Shown here one piece after another: positions 1-8,010 of a stretch of DNA of 64,000 bases (position 1 is its first letter; the number at the start of each line of letters is the position of its first letter). Source of the DNA: Chloroflexota bacterium (GTDB lineage: Bacteria > Chloroflexota > Anaerolineae > Aggregatilineales > Phototrophicaceae); contig JAPPMO010000015.1 in the NCBI GenBank assembly GCA_028873975.1, positions 1-64,000 on the forward strand, read 5' to 3'. The notes below the pieces were generated by a model, which did no database searches, was not told the origin of the DNA, and saw only the letters and a list, made by a program, of their open reading frames with translations. The position numbers and the translations under genes were made by a program.

Positions 1-140
1 TAATGGAGCGCTCCCCCTCTCCGATGCTTCGGGGAGGGGGCCGGGGGTGGGGTTGGCCTTAAGAAATGCGTGATTTTCAAACATGTCCGCTCCTCAGCTC
101 TTTATGGGGGAGGGGTTTGGGGTGGGGGGTTTTAGTGCTT
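1..140. repeat. GC-rich C/G-tract repeat region
   Basis: The stretch alternates C-runs and G-runs: a CCCCCTCTCCGATGC / TCGGGGAGGGGG hairpin near 12-40, then G-rich text to about 136. The same kind of text returns at 15720-15915. It lies downstream of the minus-strand operon that ends at 316. No gene is supported in 1-315. The C-run/G-run hairpin could act as a terminator for genes entering from either side, but no U-tract is visible. Confidence 0.5.
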
Positions 141-315
141 TTTCAACAGGCTCCCAAGGTTCGCCCCTACAAATTGTCCCTTTTTCCGGGATTCGCATGA
201 CTTGCTTGCGCTTACTGAGGGCGACTCAACGAGCCGCCCCGTCATTTCGGATATGCCGCAGAAATTTGGGTCTATACAGCTACTCGCCGTCGCAAACCCA
301 TATCGGATGCTTAGG

Positions 316-1599
316 CTACTCTCCCATTTGTGGCTCGTACCATGATGCCAAGCCAGCCTGGACAGTTTCACCGGCCTCTTCAGGTGTCATCTCGCCATTC
401 ATGACGAGTTGCGTCACGCGAATCAGTTCGCTATCGGTGTTGGGTTCCCCCCGCGAGATGATGGCATAGGCGTTGCGCGGCGACGAACCACAGTGCTGCC
501 GCCAGCCCGCGTAGACTTGCACCATCGGGTCGGAGGCCTCGACCATGTGGTTGGACATGGCAAAGAACCCGGGCAGCGCGTTGTTCCACAGTTCAGCAAA
601 CTCGGCCGAGCCCAGCCAATTCAGGAAGAGTTGCGCTTCTTCCGGGTGCTGGGTATCGGCGTTCATGGCCATACCCATGTCCATATGGTCATTGATGAAG
701 CAGTCCGCGCCCGCTTCGGGCACTGGCGGCGGGAAAGCGCCGATAGCAAAATCATCCCCCACCAACTGGTTGAAGATCGAGATTTCCCATGACCCGGCCG
801 GATAAACCGCGGAGCCGCCCAGCGTGAATAGGTTTTGCATATCCGGGTAAGAGACAGCCTGATAGCCATCGGGCATGTAGTCCGCCCAAGCTGCCAGGAA
901 GTCCCAAGCATCAATATAGGCTTGATCCGTGAACTTACCGCTGCCATCGATAAGCGCCAGACGGCCCTCCTCGCCACGCCAGAAGGGCTGGCCCGCCAGC
1001 TGCAAGCCCAGCAGTCCGGGCACAAAGCCGTCAGCCGTTCCCATCGCCAGCGGCACATACTGCCCGTCCTGTTCAACAGCCGCCAACAGATCAAGGAACT
1101 CCTGCGCAGTGGCGGGTTCTTCCAGACCAAGTTCGGCAAAGATATCGGCGTTATACATAAAGCCGTGGATGACCGCCGCAAGCGGCACGCCAAAAAGCTC
1201 GCCGTCGTCGGTGCTCCAGGCGCTCAGCGCGCCATCGCTGAAATTCCCCAAGCCCTCAAGGTCGTCCAGATTAGCCAGGTCGCCATTCAGGTACATTTCG
1301 AGGCGATAGTCAAAGGGTTCGACCATAATCAAGTCGCCCGCCGTACCAGCCTCAATCTTGGTACCCAAGGTGGCGCTATATTCGGTGTTGATGGTTGGCT
1401 GAAAGTCGACATCAATGTTGGGATAATGGGCTTCGAAAGCCGGGAGAATCACGTCGTTCCACTCGTCGGCATCGTCGACCCGCCAGCTTTCAATAATGAG
1501 TGTGACCGACTCGTCTTGAGCCAGCATGGAACCCATTGGCAGCGCGAAAACACCAGCTGCCAACAATACAAATACGATACGTACAAATTGGGATGTCAT
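316..1599 (-). CDS. Sugar ABC transporter substrate-binding protein
   Basis: A family 1 (MalE-like) extracellular solute-binding protein of 427 residues. The start ATG at 1599 is preceded by GGAGG about 7 bases upstream, and a Sec signal peptide follows (hydrophobic FVRIVFVLLAAGVFAL, predicted cut near LAQ-DE). A longer reading frame to 1644 adds an implausible hydrophilic lead. The mature protein has the usual pattern of DLIMVEPFDYRLEMYLNGD and later VYPAGSWE segments seen in sugar-binding proteins. It is the last gene of the minus-strand run with the isomerases and the SorC regulator. The membrane permeases that should serve it are not in the window and may lie beyond base 1, since transcription points that way. 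The sugar is unknown; the neighbours suggest a tetrose, pentose or sugar-acid ligand (inference). Confidence 0.85.
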   Translation of the reverse strand: MTSQFVRIVFVLLAAGVFALPMGSMLAQDESVTLIIESWRVDDADEWNDVILPAFEAHYPNIDVDFQPTINTEYSATLGTKIEAGTAGDLIMVEPFDYRLEMYLNGDLANLDDLEGLGNFSDGALSAWSTDDGELFGVPLAAVIHGFMYNADIFAELGLEEPATAQEFLDLLAAVEQDGQYVPLAMGTADGFVPGLLGLQLAGQPFWRGEEGRLALIDGSGKFTDQAYIDAWDFLAAWADYMPDGYQAVSYPDMQNLFTLGGSAVYPAGSWEISIFNQLVGDDFAIGAFPPPVPEAGADCFINDHMDMGMAMNADTQHPEEAQLFLNWLGSAEFAELWNNALPGFFAMSNHMVEASDPMVQVYAGWRQHCGSSPRNAYAIISRGEPNTDSELIRVTQLVMNGEMTPEEAGETVQAGLASWYEPQMGE

Positions 1600-1691
1600 T
1601 TCATTCCTCCGAGTAACTACTAGAAACTTCGTTGCGTTGGACATGTAGGCTATATGTCACCTCCTTGATTCTGTTGGCGTCTGTTTCGGGA

Positions 1692-2447
1692 CTAAGGGAA
1701 TATTTGCCCGTCAAGCTGGGATGGATCATGCGTCATCAGAATGTGATCGGCCCGTTCGATGGCGGTTTCCATGCTGTGCCACAGATCGACAAAACTCGCG
1801 AAGCGCCCAATAGGACTTAGGGGCCAGCCCCGTTCGGCATCCGGTTCGAGATTTTCGCGCACAAAGAATAGATCGCCCGCCAGCACATAGGTTCCGGCTT
1901 CGGTTTGAACCGAGACAGCCTGATGACCAGGGCTATGACCGGGCGTAGGAAAGACGCTGATGCCGTCTACGATCTCTTCTTCACCCGCCGTCAAATCGAA
2001 TTCACAATCCAGCCAGGGTGGCTCGAGCCCGCAGTTGGGATGTTCATACGAGGTCCAGTAAGGGGGGATTGGATCGAGCGCGAAACCGTACTCAACCGCG
2101 CTAACCAGCAGCCTGGCTTTGGAGAACTGCTTGACGTTGTAGCAATGGTCCCAGTGAAGATGGGTGAAGATGATCATTTCGATCTCGTCAGTAGCAATGC
2201 CCATCTTTTGCAGCTGTTCATGTATAGCCTGGCCCGGTTCTTGTCGTCCGGCGTGGTGGTACTTCACAGACCGCTGCGTATCGCTCATGCCGGTGTCTAC
2301 CAGAATCTTGCGTCCGCCGCCCTCTAGGAGAAAAGCGAAAACGGGATGCTCAATTATCTGGCCTGCTCCCTTTCTAAAAGTGGCGTATTGGGCTTTGTCC
2401 AGCTCCTGAAAGCCAGTGTTTATGAGACGGATTGTGTAATGAGCCAA
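1692..2447 (-). CDS. MBL-fold metallohydrolase, lactonase-like
   Basis: The 251-residue protein carries the metallo-beta-lactamase signature HLHWDH (about residue 96), the second metal-ligand region GHSPGH (about 168), AGDLFF with the bridging Asp (about 190), and a final MTHDP (about 239). This arrangement is typical of the AttM/AiiA-like N-acyl homoserine lactonase branch, members of which open many lactones. The only start is TTG, with AAGG upstream. It lies 6 bases downstream of the SorC regulator gene, so it is surely co-transcribed. In a sugar cluster with a RuBisCO-like enzyme, hydrolysis of a sugar lactone is a more likely role than quorum quenching (inference). Residues needed for metal binding look intact. 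Confidence 0.8.
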   Translation of the reverse strand: MAHYTIRLINTGFQELDKAQYATFRKGAGQIIEHPVFAFLLEGGGRKILVDTGMSDTQRSVKYHHAGRQEPGQAIHEQLQKMGIATDEIEMIIFTHLHWDHCYNVKQFSKARLLVSAVEYGFALDPIPPYWTSYEHPNCGLEPPWLDCEFDLTAGEEEIVDGISVFPTPGHSPGHQAVSVQTEAGTYVLAGDLFFVRENLEPDAERGWPLSPIGRFASFVDLWHSMETAIERADHILMTHDPSQLDGQIFP

Positions 2448-2453
2448 GCTTGC

Positions 2454-3494
2454 TTACACCTTTCCTTGCGCCAAGAGGCTGGGTTCCTCATGTTCTTCAA
2501 TCACTGTAGTCACCCTTGTTCCTTTACCCGAGCGCTCTGCTTGTAATGTAAAATGTTCTTCAAGCACCGCTGTTGCGGTATCGCTATCGGTAACAAGCGT
2601 CGTAATCAGTTCGCCATACATTAACCCAAGGATCGCTTGAATCCTGTGGGAGCCCATGGTTAGCGCCATGCGCTCAGGGATCTTTCGCAAGTCGTCAAAA
2701 CTAAGGGCGATTGCGCGTTCTCTGAACTCCGTATCGCATTCCCTGCCGTTCAAATCATAGAATCTGCCAAAGATTGAACCGACTGCATTGCTGTCTTTCA
2801 AATACGCAAAGTCAATCTCGGACACGTAGCCTGAGCGATATAGAAGCGAGTCAACATCGGTTGGTCCTACGCCCATAATGGCGATATCAGACTCCGACGC
2901 TATTCTTAGCGTTTTGCGGATAATCGGTTCTTGCAGCAATGCGTGAGCCGTCGCGATGTTTTCAACTATCGTTGGCGCAGGCAACTGGAAGCATTCGGCA
3001 TTCAGTTTCCTTGCGATCTGCAATGTTACAGCCCGCGCTGAAATTTCGTCGGTAACTTCTCCGAAGCCCCCAGCGAGATCCACAACACGCTGCGCCTTTA
3101 GCTGGTCGCTTGGAAGATTCTCGACCAAATGAGCAATTGTTCGTCCCCAAGTTATGCTCAGAGAGGTTTCTGGTTTGATGTCCGCCAATAAACTTGCCCC
3201 GGCTTGCCCGACTGCTAACCTGACCGCGCTGATATCAGACCTATAGGGCGTAGGCACAACAAGGGCTAGCTTGATGGGGAAACTTTGTTCAAGTTGAAGG
3301 GCTAATTTCTCATGTTCGATATTCGAATCGCGGAAATGAACCTGAACAATGCCCTTTTCAACGGCTTCCTTGATATAACGCGATACTTTGAAGCGAGAGA
3401 TATGCAATTGCTTCGCAATTTCCTGCATCGTCATATTCTCGCGATAAAACAAGTAGCAGCTGCGTAGTAACTGCGAATCCTTTGGCAAACTCAT
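2454..3494 (-). CDS. SorC/DeoR-type sugar-responsive transcriptional regulator
   Basis: This 346-residue protein has an N-terminal helix-turn-helix (NMTMQEIAKQLHISRFKVSRYIKEA, about residues 20-43) followed by a SorC-type sugar-phosphate-binding domain: SITWGRTI about residue 113, VVDLAGGFG about 138, and DIAIMGVGP about 208. SorC proteins bind a phosphorylated sugar and usually regulate the operon that they belong to. The gene sits between the isomerase genes and the hydrolase gene, so it is likely the local regulator of this cluster and perhaps of the divergent RpiB/RuBisCO-like gene. A candidate operator lies in the divergent spacer at 5359-5642. The effector cannot be named from sequence. 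Confidence 0.85.
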   Translation of the reverse strand: MSLPKDSQLLRSCYLFYRENMTMQEIAKQLHISRFKVSRYIKEAVEKGIVQVHFRDSNIEHEKLALQLEQSFPIKLALVVPTPYRSDISAVRLAVGQAGASLLADIKPETSLSITWGRTIAHLVENLPSDQLKAQRVVDLAGGFGEVTDEISARAVTLQIARKLNAECFQLPAPTIVENIATAHALLQEPIIRKTLRIASESDIAIMGVGPTDVDSLLYRSGYVSEIDFAYLKDSNAVGSIFGRFYDLNGRECDTEFRERAIALSFDDLRKIPERMALTMGSHRIQAILGLMYGELITTLVTDSDTATAVLEEHFTLQAERSGKGTRVTTVIEEHEEPSLLAQGKV

Positions 3495-3547
3495 TAACTT
3501 GTCCCAGTCGGTATTTTGGTCGATGATTTACGCTATGTTCACTGATC

Positions 3548-4471
3548 TTAGAGTTCAATACCTAACTCATCGCACAACTGTGTCATATAGTCTTTGGCTA
3601 GCTTGTGTTGCCGCTCGATTTCTGGAGTGGACTCCGGCGAGCGGTGGAAACCAGGATAGCCAGCGGCGCCCGGCACATCCTCTAGCTCAAGAGAAAGCGG
3701 ACCATCGTAGCCTATATTCTGGAGGGCGATGAGGAATGCCCGCCAATCCACCTTGCCTTTGCCCGGCCGCCAATGAGCGTTTGTCTGGCCATCGTTGTCA
3801 GAAATATGGGTGTGAAATATGCGGTCGCCAACTTCATAGGCGACCATGTTGGGCAGCTCTCCCATTGGGAAAAGATGACTGGGATCCAGATTAAGTCCAA
3901 TCGCTTCCGAGTCAATTTGGTCAATAATCCTTAACATGCCGGCGGCATTATGCATCATTCGATGCGGGTGCGGCTCCAAGGCGACGCGCATCGCTCTTTC
4001 TTCGCAAGCTTCGGCAAATTGCCGCAATACATCCACCATGTCGTACCAGTTCTGTTTCCAATCAAGCCCGTCAGGGAATTCGACGCTCCATTCCTGTGAC
4101 GTTGCCTTGCCCAGCAGCACTGGAATATCAATGTCAAATGGATTAGGGGGGAGCGCGATTATTTTGTCTGTGCCGAGCTGCTCTGCGGCGTCCAAAACTC
4201 GCTTGAATTGATCAACAGCTTCGGCTCTCTGTTTGGGATCCACACTGCCGATCCCGACCGGGATGCAAAAGACGCTGGATAGAACCAGCCCCAAATCCGC
4301 TATCAGATTTCGCAAGTGTTTGTTCGTCTCTGGCCTGTAGTAGTCTTGCAAAAATTCTTCGCTCCAAATTGTCAGTTCCGCGCCCTTAAAGCCCAATCCA
4401 GCGATAGTCTTCAGGGCTTCGTCGTAGGGTGGCGCCCAGCTAAACGTCCAAGTTGTCGCACTCAGATACAT
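3548..4471 (-). CDS. Sugar phosphate isomerase/epimerase family (TIM barrel)
   Basis: A 307-residue protein of the xylose isomerase-like / AP endonuclease 2 TIM-barrel fold. It starts with GFKGAELTIWSEEF, has VALEPHPHRMMHN (metal-ligand Glu and His, about residue 168), NLDPSHLFPMG (about 198), HTHISDNDGQ (about 222) and a late LSLELED Glu (about 268), which together form the usual divalent-metal site. A strong ribosome site (GGAGGCG) precedes the ATG. The family includes tagatose/hydroxypyruvate epimerases and the 3-oxo-isoapionate decarboxylase of apionate catabolism, so the reaction could be isomerisation, epimerisation or decarboxylation. It is the second gene of the minus-strand operon, with a paralogue just upstream. 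Confidence 0.8.
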   Translation of the reverse strand: MYLSATTWTFSWAPPYDEALKTIAGLGFKGAELTIWSEEFLQDYYRPETNKHLRNLIADLGLVLSSVFCIPVGIGSVDPKQRAEAVDQFKRVLDAAEQLGTDKIIALPPNPFDIDIPVLLGKATSQEWSVEFPDGLDWKQNWYDMVDVLRQFAEACEERAMRVALEPHPHRMMHNAAGMLRIIDQIDSEAIGLNLDPSHLFPMGELPNMVAYEVGDRIFHTHISDNDGQTNAHWRPGKGKVDWRAFLIALQNIGYDGPLSLELEDVPGAAGYPGFHRSPESTPEIERQHKLAKDYMTQLCDELGIEL

Positions 4472-4548
4472 TTTTTCGCCTCCATTCTTCAGATGATTGT
4501 AAAACTGCGTCTCGACTTGCGAATTTCACGTTTTCAGCGATTGCCGCG

Positions 4549-5358
4549 CTAAAGGCATGCTATCAGTTCGCCAAGCGTCGAATAGGCTTTGCCCGTAATC
4601 TCTTCAATAGGCTCTTCCCAGTATTCTGGCCTAAAAATCTCCACGGAGAGGTAACCATCGTAGCCCTTGCCCTTGAGTAAGGACAGCTGCCGGGCAGGTA
4701 TTACGCCAAGCGTCGGGTAAAGACGGTGCGCATCCGTCAGCTCATTGAGCGCGCCATCCTCACAGTCATTGACGTGGATGATATCCAACTTGTCCAAGGG
4801 AATGGCTCGTATCTCTTGATCGGAGACCCCAGACCGGAAGTAGTGGAAGGTGTCCATCAGTATGCCGACATTGGGGGGCGCGCCTGCCATCTCGATCAAC
4901 TGCAAGGCTTCAGTTGGTCCGGGGACAAGCGTATGGCCGCCGATCGGCTCGATAGTCAAGCGGATCCCATTCTCGGCTGCCTGCCGAGCCATGTCAGCCA
5001 ATTCCTGCGCGTGGACAGCGAGCGCCTCCCCGCGCGTGAGACGGGCTGGCTGGAAATCGGGGCAAACAGCGAGCAAATTGCAGCCAATATGAGGGGCAAG
5101 TTGAAGCGCTTCGCGAAATTCCTGGCGCGCTGGCTCACTGTCGCGGAAGGGCCAAATTCTTAGTGGGCAGATGCTCACTGGAACCAGACCATTTTCCATC
5201 AACAGTCGTTTCAGATCGCTGGTCGAATGCTTATCGAGATAGACAAGCAGCTTGTCCCACCAGATTTCCAGACCCTCGAAGCCAGCCTGAGCAGCTGCGG
5301 CGATGTCCTGTTCCAAAGTATAGGGCATGGTCGTCGCCCCATTCAGGCATGATTTCAT
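4549..5358 (-). CDS. Sugar phosphate isomerase/epimerase family (TIM barrel), paralogue
   Basis: A 269-residue TIM-barrel protein of the same superfamily as its downstream neighbour but clearly divergent. The opening (ATTMPYTLEQDIAAAAQAGFEGLEIWW) is the standard start of this family, which supports the ATG at 5358. Metal-site segments are LTIEPIGG (about residue 150), ILMDTFHYFRSG (about 190), IIHVNDCEDG (about 214) and LSVEIFRPEYW (about 246). It is the first gene of the minus-strand operon and is divergent from the RpiB/RuBisCO-like fusion gene. Two different members of one family in a cluster usually catalyse successive or alternative steps on related sugars (inference). Confidence 0.8.
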   Translation of the reverse strand: MKSCLNGATTMPYTLEQDIAAAAQAGFEGLEIWWDKLLVYLDKHSTSDLKRLLMENGLVPVSICPLRIWPFRDSEPARQEFREALQLAPHIGCNLLAVCPDFQPARLTRGEALAVHAQELADMARQAAENGIRLTIEPIGGHTLVPGPTEALQLIEMAGAPPNVGILMDTFHYFRSGVSDQEIRAIPLDKLDIIHVNDCEDGALNELTDAHRLYPTLGVIPARQLSLLKGKGYDGYLSVEIFRPEYWEEPIEEITGKAYSTLGELIACL

Positions 5359-5555
5359 TCCAAGCCTGCCTTATAACTCGAGCTCAGATAAAGATGCGCT
5401 CATAAACTGCCTATCCCGCGCAAGCCAAAGTCGAATTCCATTTATGTCTTGTCGCGGTACACTATAGGCAAGGGCTTGCTGCTTTTGCACTTGTGTGTAT
5501 ACCATGCTCTTATGTGCAGTAACGTAACCGATTATGGAGCTGATGTCAAGTTTTG

Positions 5556-5568
5556 ATGGTTCGACCAT
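5556..5568. promoter_or_regulatory. Candidate operator in divergent spacer
   Basis: A short inverted repeat ATGGT-TCG-ACCAT lies between the divergent isomerase operon and the RpiB/RuBisCO-like gene, flanked on both sides by AGTTTTGA-like direct repeats. In the same spacer, TGCAC and GTGCA arms at about 5486-5518 form a second loose inverted repeat. Either could be the SorC regulator's site. This rests only on symmetry and position. Confidence 0.3.
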
Positions 5569-5642
5569 TGAGTTTTGACCAGTTGCCCTGTCCGTTTCAC
5601 ACCGGAACGACCGCTACTATCTGAATCGTGAGGAGAATCATC

Positions 5643-7481
5643 ATGAAAGTTGCCATTGGTTGCGATAACGCCGGTTTTCCCCTTAAAAGGGTGGTAACTG
5701 AATTGCTGAAGGAAGCGTATTCCGACATCGAGGTCAAAGATTTTGGCGTGCCCGATGTCGATGACCCGGAATACTACCCGGATGTGGCAGAACGGGTGGC
5801 GCGGGCTGTGGCTGAAGAAGGCTTTGACCGCGGCATCCTCATGTGTGGGACGGGCTTGGGCATGGCAATGACAGCCTCCAAAGTCCCCGGCATCCGGGCG
5901 GCCACTTGCCATGACACCTACTCCGCCGAGCGCGCTCGCAAGAGCAACAACGCTCAGGTCTTAACGATGGGCTCGCGCGTGATCGGCCCGGAATTAGCCA
6001 AGGTCATCATCAAAGTCTGGATGGACTCGGAGTTTGATTCGAGCAGTCGCTCCGGTCCTAAAGTCCAGCGGATGGTCGAGATTGACGCCAAGTACCAGGC
6101 GCATGAGGCAGCGCCCGCCGTCGCAACGGACGTCCCATTCAGTGACCGTGATGACAAGGGAGAGATTGGAAACGAACACGCAGCTCATAGAGACGCGGGT
6201 TTCTTTGCGGATCGCACAAGTCTGGATATGGAAGACTACCTGGTCCTTGACTATTACTTCGAGTCCGTTGTCCCCCCGGAGGAAGCGGCGGCGCGCCTCT
6301 GTCAGGAACAGTCCACCGCGCAATGGAAGCGGGTCGGGTTTGATGAAGATCTGCGTGAGCGGTTTGGGGCTAAAGTGATTGATTTGCAGGTCACTGGCGT
6401 ACTAGACCAGCCAAGTTATCCTCTTCCATCAGTTGAGAGGGCAAAAACATACCAGTGTCGAGTCACAATCGCTCATCCGCATGGCAACTTCGGTCCCAAA
6501 CTCCCCAATATCTTGACGGCGGCTCTAGGTGAAGGCGCCTTTTACTCCCCCGGCATCGCCGCGATCAAGCTGATCGATATCGAGTTCCCGGAAAGTTTCT
6601 TAGGACAGTTTGAAGGTCCCAAATTTGGTATTCAGGGCTTGCGCGACATGTTGGAGGTTTATGACCGCCCGATCTTCTTTGGCGTGGTCAAACCCAACAT
6701 CGGGCTATCCCCCGAAGACTTTGCTGAACTAGCTTTTCAGAGCTGGTTAGGCGGCTTGGATATCGCCAAAGACGACGAGATGTTAAGTGATGTTGCCTGG
6801 TCGCCGTTGCGGGAAAGAGCGGAAAAAGCAGGAAAGGCGCGATTAAAGGCTGAAGAAATCACCGGTGAAAAAAAGATCTACCTGGCAAATATCACGGATG
6901 AAGTGGATCAATTGATTCACTTGCACGATATCGCTGTTGAACGAGGGGCGAATGCTCTGATGGTCAATGGCATGACAACCGGATTAAGCGCTGTCAGAAT
7001 GTTAAGAAAGCATAGCCAAGCGCCCTTGGTAGCGCATTTCGATTTCATAGCGCCGCTTACGCATATATCATATTTTGGCGTACACGCGAAGGTGATGACT
7101 AAACTGCAGCGATTGGCCGGGTTTGATGTGGTCATTTTCCCGGGATTTGGCGCTCGGATGAAGACCCCGGATGATGAGGTGCTCCAGAGCGTGCGGGAAT
7201 GCTTGAAGCCCTGGGGACAGATCAAGACAGCCCTTCCTGTCCCAGCAGGGAGCCAGTGGGCGGCGTCCACAGCCCTGTTGTATGAGCGGTTGAAAACTAT
7301 TGATTTCGGTATTGTCCCCGGACGCGCTGTGTTTGCGCATCCAATGGGTCCAAAAGGAGGCGCGGCCAGCCTGCGGCAGGGGTGGGAAGCCGTCACAGCT
7401 GGCAAATCTCTTGAAGCATACGCGCGGAACCATATAGAACTGCAGTTGGCGATCGAAAGCAACACGCTGCCGCAAGGGTAG
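5643..7481 (+). CDS. RpiB-type isomerase fused to RuBisCO-like protein
   Basis: One 612-residue reading frame encodes two enzymes. Residues 1-150 are an RpiB/LacAB-type sugar phosphate isomerase (VAIGCDNAGF, LMCGTGLGMA with Cys68, NNAQVLTMGSRVIG). After a hydrophilic linker (about 155-200), residues 205-605 are a RuBisCO large-subunit-family (form IV-like) protein: EQSTAQWKRV in the N-domain, then GVVKPNIGL (Lys350) and GGLDIAKDDE (Lys376, Asp378, Glu379). These align with Lys175, Lys201, Asp203 and Glu204 of plant RuBisCO with the same 26-residue spacing. The third phosphate-loop GGG is replaced by GRA before FAHPMGP. ATG at 5643 has AGGAG upstream; a GTG at 5628 is less likely. It is not a CO2-fixing RuBisCO. 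RuBisCO-like proteins act in methionine salvage and apionate catabolism; RpiB-like DerI acts on a tetrulose phosphate. A related sugar-acid pathway is inferred. Confidence 0.85.
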   Translation: MKVAIGCDNAGFPLKRVVTELLKEAYSDIEVKDFGVPDVDDPEYYPDVAERVARAVAEEGFDRGILMCGTGLGMAMTASKVPGIRAATCHDTYSAERARKSNNAQVLTMGSRVIGPELAKVIIKVWMDSEFDSSSRSGPKVQRMVEIDAKYQAHEAAPAVATDVPFSDRDDKGEIGNEHAAHRDAGFFADRTSLDMEDYLVLDYYFESVVPPEEAAARLCQEQSTAQWKRVGFDEDLRERFGAKVIDLQVTGVLDQPSYPLPSVERAKTYQCRVTIAHPHGNFGPKLPNILTAALGEGAFYSPGIAAIKLIDIEFPESFLGQFEGPKFGIQGLRDMLEVYDRPIFFGVVKPNIGLSPEDFAELAFQSWLGGLDIAKDDEMLSDVAWSPLRERAEKAGKARLKAEEITGEKKIYLANITDEVDQLIHLHDIAVERGANALMVNGMTTGLSAVRMLRKHSQAPLVAHFDFIAPLTHISYFGVHAKVMTKLQRLAGFDVVIFPGFGARMKTPDDEVLQSVRECLKPWGQIKTALPVPAGSQWAASTALLYERLKTIDFGIVPGRAVFAHPMGPKGGAASLRQGWEAVTAGKSLEAYARNHIELQLAIESNTLPQG

Positions 7482-7626
7482 AAATATGATGACTAAGTGA
7501 CTAGACCTGTCCGCTGAAAATGCGCGATGCTCTACTGGCGTGGGCGCTGCTGAGGGCGCCTTCTCGGGGAACCTGGTCGAGATAATCCCGCGGCTGCTTT
7601 CGGATCGCCAATCCACTCATCAATCA

Positions 7627-8010
7627 TCATTCCCTGCGAACCGGCTTTACAGGCAATGACATTGTCTTACTCGGGGCTTTGTAGCTGAATTTTGATGATG
7701 CCCGAATTGTAAGGGTTGACGGAAGAATAACCTGCCGGGTCGGCAGATCCGGCTGCTCAATGCGCTTCAGCAGCAGTCTCGCGGCATGCAGTCCCATTTG
7801 GGTAGGCGTTGCGGATACGCTGCTGAGCGGTGGATTCCAAAGCGAGGCTTCGTTAACGTCATCAAATCCCACCACGGCTACATCACGCCCTGGCTCCAAA
7901 TTGCAGCGGCGCAACCCTAACATCACGCCAAAAGCCACCACGTCGTTATAGCACAGCACCGCTGTCGGCGGGTTTGCGCTGCTCAAGACCTCTTGAATGG
8001 CTGTGAAAGC
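7627..8010 (-). pseudogene. LacI-family regulator, C-terminal fragment
   Basis: The minus-strand frame reads the C-terminal half of a LacI-type effector domain: PPTAVLCYNDVVAFGVMLGLR, then DVAVVGFDDVNEASLWNPPLSSV and MGLHAARLLLKRIE, which are hallmark segments. Homology stops abruptly at about 8002-8012, where the plus strand becomes a dipeptide ABC ATPase. The DNA-binding domain and the first half of the sensor domain are missing, so the fragment cannot act as a repressor. The frame stays open beyond the junction only because it reads antisense through the ATPase gene. Confidence 0.8.

Noticed and set aside
1692..2447. A quorum-quenching AHL lactonase
   Set aside because: The motif fits the family, but the operon is for sugar metabolism and no quorum genes are present; only lactonase-like is supported.
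5643..7481. A carbon-fixing RuBisCO
   Set aside because: The second lysine of KPK is Asn, the phosphate loops are changed, and loop 6 Lys is not evident; there is no phosphoribulokinase nearby.
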